64,000 nucleotides of DNA from Deinococcus metallilatus (GTDB lineage: Bacteria > Deinococcota > Deinococci > Deinococcales > Deinococcaceae): positions 666,001 to 730,000 of the forward strand of contig NZ_CP038512.1 in assembly GCF_004758605.1 (NCBI RefSeq), in the 5' to 3' direction. Shown in pieces: positions 48,856 through 64,000 of the stretch. Position 1 is the stretch's first letter. Every line of letters begins with the position of its first letter. Under the pieces are notes generated by a model, which did no database searches, had not been told where the DNA came from, and worked only from the letters and a program-made list of their open reading frames with translations. The translations under genes and the position numbers were made by a program.

Positions 48856-49609
48856 GTGCCCCGCTGACCCTCCGCGACCTGCACGGCCCGCAGGAACTCA
48901 CCGGAGCCGAGGACCTGCAACTGCGCGTCTGGGGCGGCTCCGAGCGGGACGTGTTTCCCCGTGACGCCCTGCGCGCCCTGGAACATATCGGCGGGCTGGT
49001 GGCGGGGGCAGTGACCGGGGGAGAGGTGGTCGGTCTGGTGGTCGGCCTCCCCACCGCCGATGCCCGCGTGCAGCACTCGCACCTGCTGGCCGTGCATCCC
49101 GACTGGCGCGGCGGAGGGCTGGCGCGGCGGCTGAAGCTGTACCAGCGGGACTGGTGCCTGGCGCGTGGGATCAGTCGCGTCGAGTGGACCTACGATCCCC
49201 TGCGCGCCGTGAATGCCCACTTCAACATCCACCGCCTCGGCGCGACGGCAGACACCTATCTGGACGACTTCTACGGCGAGATGGGGGGATTAACGCGGGT
49301 GTGGCCTCCGACCGCCTGGTCGCCGTGTGGGACCTGACCGGCCCGCCGCCCGCGCGGCCCGACTCACCCGCCATGCTGCCCGCCGTGAACGCCACGGAGG
49401 ACGGACGCTTTCTCCCCATCCCGCCAGGGGCGGAGGCGGTGCGCCTGCACATTCCCGCTGACCTGGGGGCGCTGCTCACCTCCCAACCCGCCCGCGCGGT
49501 CCAGTGGCGTGCCCAGACCCGGCAGGCCTTTCACGCGCTGCTGGGCGACGGGTACCGCGTGACCGACTTCCTGGCGGGAGATGCGCCCGCCTACGTCCTG
49601 AGCCGCTGA
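48852..49609 (+). pseudogene. GNAT acetyltransferase (COG3375-like) with a one-base frameshift in a G run
   Basis: The GTG at 48852 overlaps the stop of the binding-protein gene by 4 bases. The frame holds a GNAT domain (LLAVHPDWRGGGLARRLKLY, then VEWTYDPLRAVNAHFNIHRL) up to YLDDFYGEMGG, then shifts at six G (49284-49289); seven G would continue as INAGVASDRLVAVWDLTGP to the TGA at 49609. The whole would be about 252 residues. The C-terminal half is clearly homologous, so this is a recent loss, slippage site or sequencing error. It may add acyl groups to amino acids in the racemase pathway. Confidence 0.8.
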
Positions 49610-49647
49610 AGCTGCCTTTCTCACCCGCCTCGCCTACACTGGGCAAC

Positions 49648-50355
<708 letters not shown>

Positions 50356-50395
50356 AGCCCGCCTGCGGGGGGCTGCCGGGCGCGGGCAAGTCGGG

Positions 50396-50401
50396 TAAAC
50401 T
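50396..50401 (+). promoter_or_regulatory. -10 box of purM
   Basis: TAAACT, about 50 bases before the purM ATG, leaving a short leader with its own GGGGAGGA ribosome-binding site. One of the few genes here with a conventional leader. Confidence 0.45.
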
Positions 50402-50451
50402 GCCGCAGGAGCCGCCCCGCCTGGGGCCGGACAGGAGGACCGGGGAGGATC

Positions 50452-51518
<1,067 letters not shown>

Positions 51519-51522
<4 letters not shown>

Positions 51523-52232
51523 CCCAGCGGCGTCCTCCCACCGGCTTCGCCCCGCCCGACCGCCGGACCGCGACGGAGTTCTGGGTCGTGCGGCACGGCG
51601 AGAGCACCTGGAATGCCGACGGGCGTTACCAGGGGCAGACGGACGTGCCGCTCAGCCATGTGGGCATTCTCCAGGCGTCCAGCCTGGCCGAGCGGCTGAC
51701 CGGGCAGCACTTCGACGCGGTGTACTCCAGCGACCTGGCCCGCGCCTTCCAGACCGCCGAGATCGTGGCCGAGCGGTTGAGCGGACACCCGCCGGTGCTG
51801 CCCGACCCCGGTCTGCGCGAGATCGACGTCGGCCAGCTCAGCGGCCTGGTGCTGGCCGACATCGAGGCCCGGCACCCCGACTACCTGACCGCCCTGCGTG
51901 CCGATCCCTGGAGTACCCGCCGCCCCAGTGGGGAGAGCATGGAAGACCTCTTCGCCCGCTCGGGCGCGGCCCTGGAGCGCCTGCGCGCCCGCCACCCCGG
52001 GGGCCGCGTGCTGGTCTTCACGCACGGGGGCGTGGTGCGCGTCGCGGTGGGCCTCGCGCTGGGGGGCGTGCCCGCGAACGCCTGGACGCGCCTCAGCGTC
52101 ACCAACACCTCCATCACCCGCGTGCTGCTGGGGGAGGGGAACGGCACCCTGCTCGGCTTCAACGACGACGCCCACCTGGAGAACCTGATCGAGGCCACCG
52201 AGGCGGACGACGTGCTGGGGCAGGCGCAGTAA
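51519..52232 (+). CDS. Histidine phosphatase family protein (phosphoglycerate mutase-like)
   Basis: 237 residues from a TTG at 51519 that overlaps the purM stop (TTGA). WVVRHGESTWNADGRYQGQT is the RHG motif, VYSSDLARAFQTAEIVAERL and GLREIDVGQLSGL are family landmarks, and VFTHGGVVRVAVGLAL holds the second histidine. Probably a phosphatase of sugar phosphates, alpha-ribazole phosphate or similar; the substrate is unclear. Confidence 0.9.
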
Positions 52233-52302
52233 AGGACGCGGGAGGCGGAAAAAGAGCTTCTCCCGCGCTCCTCGCCGCGCCTCCTGTTACCCTGACCCTC
52301 AG

Positions 52303-53241
<939 letters not shown>

Positions 53242-53244
53242 CGC

Positions 53245-54111
53245 ATGGGCGAACAGGTCACGCTGGACGCCGAGTTTCTGCGCCGCGCGCTGGGGCATGG
53301 CCGGGAGGGCGACCCCGCCGACGTGGAGGTGACGCCAGGTGCGCTGCCGCCAGGCTTTCCCCTGACGCTGCCACAGGGGGCGGGAATGCGGGTGCTGGGC
53401 GGGGTGCGTTCGGCGGCGCCGCGTTGGACGTTTTACTCTCCCGGCTCGGAGCCGGAGCAGTCCCACGAGCGCGTGTTGTGGCGGGTCTTTCTGGACGTGC
53501 CCATGCCGCAGCCGGAGATGATGGACACCCTGCTGGCCCACCTGGAAAGCCAGGGCTGGCAGGCCGCGCAAATCTTTCAGGAGGTCTTCGTGGAGCGGGG
53601 GCGGTCGCAGTGGATGGGCGCCCACCTCCGGCAAGGCCGCAAGCTGGATTTGTTCGTGCGTGGCGAGGGCGGGGTGACGCAGGTGTGGCTGAACGTTACC
53701 GACATGGCCCAGGGGGATGTGGACCACCTGCTGGGCCGCCGCTCTCCCCCCCACTTCGCGGACCACTTCGAGGCCCCCCTGCCAACCCTGACCCTTCCGG
53801 GAGGCTGGCGGGCGCGGATGCTCTCCGGGCAGGGCGGCCCCATCCGCTCCCAGTCGTCCCTGCTGCTGTCCCCGCAGGCCGCGCCCGACGTGACCGCCCT
53901 CCTGTCCCACTTCCTTCCGCAGCTTGAGCGGCAAGGCTGGCGGCTCCTGCACCGCGAGGACCACCCGGAAAGCCTGTCGGTGTACCGCACGCCGCTGGGC
54001 ATCGGCACCCTGACGCTGGAGGCCGGGGAGGAAGAGGTCAGGGCCCTGCTCCTGCACGCCACTTCCGAGGAAGGGCGCGGCGGCAAGCGTTCGTCCGTCA
54101 AGATCACGTAA
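53245..54111 (+). CDS. Uncharacterised soluble protein
   Basis: 288 residues with no recognised domain. It contains two similar halves, each with a helix of the type LLAHLESQGWQAAQIFQEVF or LPQLERQGWRLLHRED, suggesting an internal duplication. GGAGG lies upstream of the ATG, 3 bp after the meaB stop, so it is cotranscribed with meaB. No signal peptide. Confidence 0.75.
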   Translation: MGEQVTLDAEFLRRALGHGREGDPADVEVTPGALPPGFPLTLPQGAGMRVLGGVRSAAPRWTFYSPGSEPEQSHERVLWRVFLDVPMPQPEMMDTLLAHLESQGWQAAQIFQEVFVERGRSQWMGAHLRQGRKLDLFVRGEGGVTQVWLNVTDMAQGDVDHLLGRRSPPHFADHFEAPLPTLTLPGGWRARMLSGQGGPIRSQSSLLLSPQAAPDVTALLSHFLPQLERQGWRLLHREDHPESLSVYRTPLGIGTLTLEAGEEEVRALLLHATSEEGRGGKRSSVKIT

Positions 54112-54121
54112 GCTGCCCAGC

Positions 54122-54639
<518 letters not shown>

Positions 54640-54643
<4 letters not shown>

Positions 54644-55140
54644 GAAACCTTGGGCCAGCGGCGCGGGGTGCGGCGCTCGAAGGCCAGGCCCTCCGGCGTG
54701 TCGGCCAGGCGCACGGCCGCCTGGACCCGCACGGCCTGGAGTTCCAGCCGCGTGCGGCCCCGGTCATTTGTACGCTCGATGGCGGCGATGACCACCGGCA
54801 CCCGCAGGCCCCGGCGTTCGGCCCGCAGCAGGGCCTCCATCTCCGGCAAGCCGTCCGTCAGGTGACCGCTGACGAGCGCGGCCCCGGCGGCCCCGGCCGC
54901 CTCCCCCGTGCCGTTTGGGGAGAGCGCGTCCAGCACCGGAATGCCGCGTGCGCGGGCGATGGCCCGGGCGAGGCTCAGCCCCTCGGGCAACGCCAGCAGG
55001 ACGTCCACTTCGGGAAGGGTGGCGGCAAACAGCCCGGCGAGGTCTTCCCACTCGCGCTCCGGTAGGGCGGCCAGCCGGGCGCGCAGCCGGGCCTCGGAAG
55101 GGAGAGTCTCCGCGACGGCGTCCCGGAAGGCGAGGTTCAT
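54640..55140 (-). CDS. Uncharacterised protein, possibly phosphoribosyltransferase-like
   Basis: 166 residues. DVLLALPEGLSLARAIARAR, then LSPNG and AALVSGHLTDGLPEMEALLR, follow the order of a phosphoribosyltransferase fold, but the usual DD PRPP motif is not present. This is a weak structural guess. TACGCT lies 5 bases before the ATG. Confidence 0.6.
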
Positions 55141-55258
55141 ACCCCAGCGTACACTGTAAAAAACTTCACGTCACGCCGTTTTGCCTCCCCTTCTGGGGGT
55201 GGCCCGCCTCGCTGGACGCCCTCAACGGGGAACCGGCGACTGGCGTAGGGTAATTCCA

Positions 55259-56425
<1,167 letters not shown>

Positions 56426-56437
56426 GTGGGAGGGAAG

Positions 56438-56469
56438 GCGGCCCGGGCGTGAGGTCCGGGCCGCTTTGC
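56438..56469 (+). terminator. Terminator-like hairpin after the MFS gene
   Basis: GCGGCCCGG (56438-56446) pairs with CCGGGCCGC (56456-56464), followed by TTTGCT. Strong stem but a weak T tract. Confidence 0.65.
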
Positions 56470-56948
56470 TGTTGAGGGCAGCGGGGAGCGGCGCTGGGCA
56501 AGAGCGGTTCCGGCAAGCGGCGGGCTTGGAGGGGCCGCTGACGTGTCCGGCCTCGACGCCAGGCTTCGCCCAGTTGGAAGGCCTCGGCGCGCAGCGCGCC
56601 GAACGGCTCGGCTGCCTGGAAAGTGGAGTGGGAAGGCGGGAATCGGCCACCGGCTAACCCGGTTTAAAAGATCAGGATTGACGCTAAGAGAAAAGCTTGT
56701 AGGACGCTGTTTTTGCTCCTCCCCCTTGAGGGGGGACTGGTACAGCTCGCACCGCGAGAGGCTGGGAGGGGGTGAACGGGCGGAGCGTCCCAGCGCCACC
56801 TTTTCCTCAACTCCCCCGATATTCCAGGTCAGAGTTCCGCGTAAGTCCTGAGATCAGGGCAGGAGCAGCCCCGTATGCGAGAGCATGTAGGAACCTTTTG
56901 CTCCCTCCCAGCTACGCCGGAAAGAACCTACCCTGCCCCGCCTCCCCC
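56470..56948. other. 480-bp gap with a repeat and no gene
   Basis: Frames open on both strands look like noise. 56711-56770 contains CTCCCCCTTGAGGGGGGACT and GAGAGGCTGGGAGGGGG, the GC-rich repeat type seen in the other gaps. It separates convergent genes. Confidence 0.45.
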
Positions 56949-59445
<2,497 letters not shown>

Positions 59446-59465
59446 GCCAGACAGGGTACGGCAGG

Positions 59466-60461
<996 letters not shown>

Positions 60462-60470
60462 AGGCGCAGG

Positions 60471-61367
<897 letters not shown>

Positions 61368-61476
61368 CGGCTCCCGAGTGTACTCCCCGTGTCCAGCGGC
61401 GCGTGCAGCGATGCGGGACAGGAGGTCGTGTGTTCGGCCTGCATTTTTTCTCAAAGCTTGCGTATACTCATGCTCT

Positions 61477-62520
<1,044 letters not shown>

Positions 62521-62548
62521 AACGGGTTCGAGGTGCAAAGAGCCTGTG

Positions 62549-62956
62549 ATGAAAGCTCCGATTCCCCTTCTCACTGCTATGGCGCTGACAGGATGCTCAC
62601 TGGCTGGTCAACACCGCAACGAGGACTTCACGGTTACGTCCGTCAATCTGGCCCCGGTCGATTTGGGATTCGCAGAAGTTACAGTCCAGTCAGGTCAGGC
62701 AAGACAGATTGAACTCAAGAATTGCAGCCCTTATCTGGAAATGGTCATCCTCGACGATGGAACACAAATCAGGCCCAGGTTCGGGCCAACCTGTGTTCTG
62801 TTACCGAGGCTGGTCAGTCTATCTGCGGCGCCTACCGTACTTAAGATACCAGAGCTGCCTAACTACCACAACGCGCTTTACGTATTTGAAATCATTTATG
62901 GGGCATCTGCCGACTCTAAGATCATGACAAAGGAATTCAAGGCGTACAGAAAATAA
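62549..62956 (+). CDS. Small lipoprotein of unknown function
   Basis: 135 residues from the ATG at 62549. Signal peptide with lipobox (LLTAMALTGC, Cys near residue 17), so it should be lipidated. The rest is beta-rich (VTVQSGQARQIELKNCSPYL) and unrecognised. The base composition is clearly lower in GC than argF and argC on either side, suggesting separate acquisition. No hydrolase motif. Confidence 0.7.
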   Translation: MKAPIPLLTAMALTGCSLAGQHRNEDFTVTSVNLAPVDLGFAEVTVQSGQARQIELKNCSPYLEMVILDDGTQIRPRFGPTCVLLPRLVSLSAAPTVLKIPELPNYHNALYVFEIIYGASADSKIMTKEFKAYRK

Positions 62957-63007
62957 GAACGTCTCTCATTGCCACTGGCTGCCATTATCACCACTCAAGG
63001 AGTGAAC

Positions 63008-63973
63008 TTGTCCACCCCCCGCATCTTCATCGACGGCGAGGCCGGAACCACCGGCCTGCAAATCCGCGCCCGCCTGCAAGGCCGGGAAGACCTCGAACTC
63101 CTAAGTATCGACCCTGCCCGCCGCAAGGACCCGGAGGCCCGCCGTGAACTGCTGAACGCGGCTGACATGGCCGTGCTGTGCCTCCACGACGACGTGGCGC
63201 GTGAGGCGGTCGCCATGATCGAGAATCCGGCAACGCGCGTGCTGGACGCCAGCAGCGCCCACCGTACCGCCGAGGGCTGGGCCTACGGCTTTCCCGAACT
63301 CACGCCGCAGAGCCGCGCCGAGATTCGTTCGGCCCGCTTCGTCAGCAACCCTGGCTGTTACGCGACCGGGGCGATTGCGCTGCTGCGGCCCCTCACCGAC
63401 GCCGCCCTGCTGCCGCCGGACTTTCCGGTCAGCGTGCAGGGTTTCAGCGGCTATTCAGGCGGAGGCCGCGCGCTGGTGGACGCCAACGAGGGCAGGGGTG
63501 AACACCCAATGGCCGGGCCGTTCAAGAGTTACGCCCTCGGCCTCACGCACAAGCACCAGCCGGAAATGGCGCGGCACGGCGGCCTGAAGCACGCGCCCCT
63601 CTTCACGCCGCATGTCGGCGGCTGGCGGCAGGGGATGCTGGTGCAGATTCCGCTGCACCTGGGCGCACTGGGGGTGGAGGCAGAGGCAGTGCACGCCGCG
63701 CTCACCGCCCGTTACGCCGGGGAACGTTTCGTGCGCGTGATGCCGTTCGAGCACGGCCAGCCCGCCGACGCCATCCTCGATCCGCAGCCCCTCAACGGCA
63801 CCAACCGACTGGAACTGTTCGTCTACGCCAGCCCGAACGGTGACCATGCCCTGCTCGTCTCCCGCCTCGACAACCTCGGCAAGGGGGCCAGCGGCGCCGC
63901 CGTGCAGAACCTCGACGTGATGCTGGGGCTGGAGGGGGCGGGGCACGACTACCGGGTGGCGGAGGAAGTGTAG
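63008..63973 (+). CDS. argC: N-acetyl-gamma-glutamyl-phosphate reductase (type 2)
   Basis: 321 residues from the TTG at 63008, which has AAGGAG 5 bases upstream; a GTG or ATG further up has no such support. [19 protein letters not shown] is the NAD(P)-binding start, [19 protein letters not shown] holds the catalytic Cys, and [17 protein letters not shown] fits the short type 2 ArgC. It reduces N-acetylglutamyl phosphate in arginine synthesis. Confidence 0.94.
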   Translation: MSTPRIFIDGEAGTTGLQIRARLQGREDLELLSIDPARRKDPEARRELLNAADMAVLCLHDDVAREAVAMIENPATRVLDASSAHRTAEGWAYGFPELTPQSRAEIRSARFVSNPGCYATGAIALLRPLTDAALLPPDFPVSVQGFSGYSGGGRALVDANEGRGEHPMAGPFKSYALGLTHKHQPEMARHGGLKHAPLFTPHVGGWRQGMLVQIPLHLGALGVEAEAVHAALTARYAGERFVRVMPFEHGQPADAILDPQPLNGTNRLELFVYASPNGDHALLVSRLDNLGKGASGAAVQNLDVMLGLEGAGHDYRVAEEV

Positions 63974-64000
63974 GGGAAGGGGTCAGCGTAGGACTGACGC

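Noticed and set aside
61441..61476. Arginine-repressor box upstream of argF
   Set aside because: The AT-rich sequence has only partial dyad symmetry and I could not match it to an ARG box with confidence.

Overview
The window is a GC-rich chromosomal segment (mostly about 65-70% GC by eye) that looks like Deinococcus or a very close relative. The reasons are the gene families (PolX with a PHP domain, RecF, DciA with a zinc ribbon, N-acylamino acid racemase, type 2 ArgC, PiT plus DUF47) and the promoters. Many genes begin directly 6-7 bases after a TAnnnT -10 box, so their mRNAs should be leaderless. I used that spacing to choose starts. This identification is inference; no database was searched.

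Layout. 1-5.1 kb: a YeiH-type transporter cut by the window edge, divergent from a LysR regulator; a PiT phosphate transporter with its DUF47 partner; a membrane protein with a degenerate GGDEF domain; tRNA-Ile(GAT) with its own promoter and terminator. 5.1-11.8 kb is a worn patch: a methyltransferase split by an in-frame TAG, an IS630 transposase remnant, a DmpA-type peptidase, a frameshifted proline iminopeptidase, a DEAD-box helicase, a shattered integrase and a 77-bp inverted-repeat element. 11.8-15.8 kb: small uncharacterised membrane and phosphatase genes, DUF488, a UDG-family DNA glycosylase and an HVA1-type protein.

15.8-21.8 kb is a formate module on the minus strand: a molybdopterin formate dehydrogenase of the Bacillus YrhE type, DUF1641, FdhD, an OFA-family transporter and its 54-residue small subunit. 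22-24.4 kb carries a small disordered protein, an APH-fold kinase and a HAD-like protein. 24.8-26.4 kb is a GGDEF-GAF-HD-GYP protein. 26.7-29.8 kb is accessory DNA: an unknown two-gene unit whose second gene contains a TAG, an IS1-family element with a textbook -1 frameshift signal but a stop in InsB, a possible structured RNA, and an intact-looking IS5-family element flanked by CTAG.

29.8-45.8 kb is ordinary chromosome: aspartate aminotransferase, a two-component pair, MBL hydrolase, methyltransferases, LepA, an M28 peptidase, GNAT, MOSC-RNase HII, recF-dciA, N-formylglutamate amidohydrolase and a polyprenyl diphosphate synthase. 45.9-49.6 kb is an RpiR-controlled operon (RpiR, N-acylamino acid racemase, amino-acid binding protein, GNAT) with two 23-bp operator-like repeats on its promoter; the GNAT gene has lost one G in a G run. 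49.6-56.4 kb: DedA-like protein, purM, histidine phosphatase, meaB, ICMT-like enzyme, MFS exporter. 56.9-60.5 kb: PolX whose polymerase aspartates are replaced, a HisK-type PHP phosphatase and an RNase Z-like MBL protein. The window closes with an EamA exporter, argF, a low-GC lipoprotein and argC.

I did not find a clear new defence or mobile system. The best leads are the IS1 recoding signal, the possible structured RNA beside it, the unknown unit at 26.7-27.6 kb, the RpiR operator pair and the polymerase-dead PolX.
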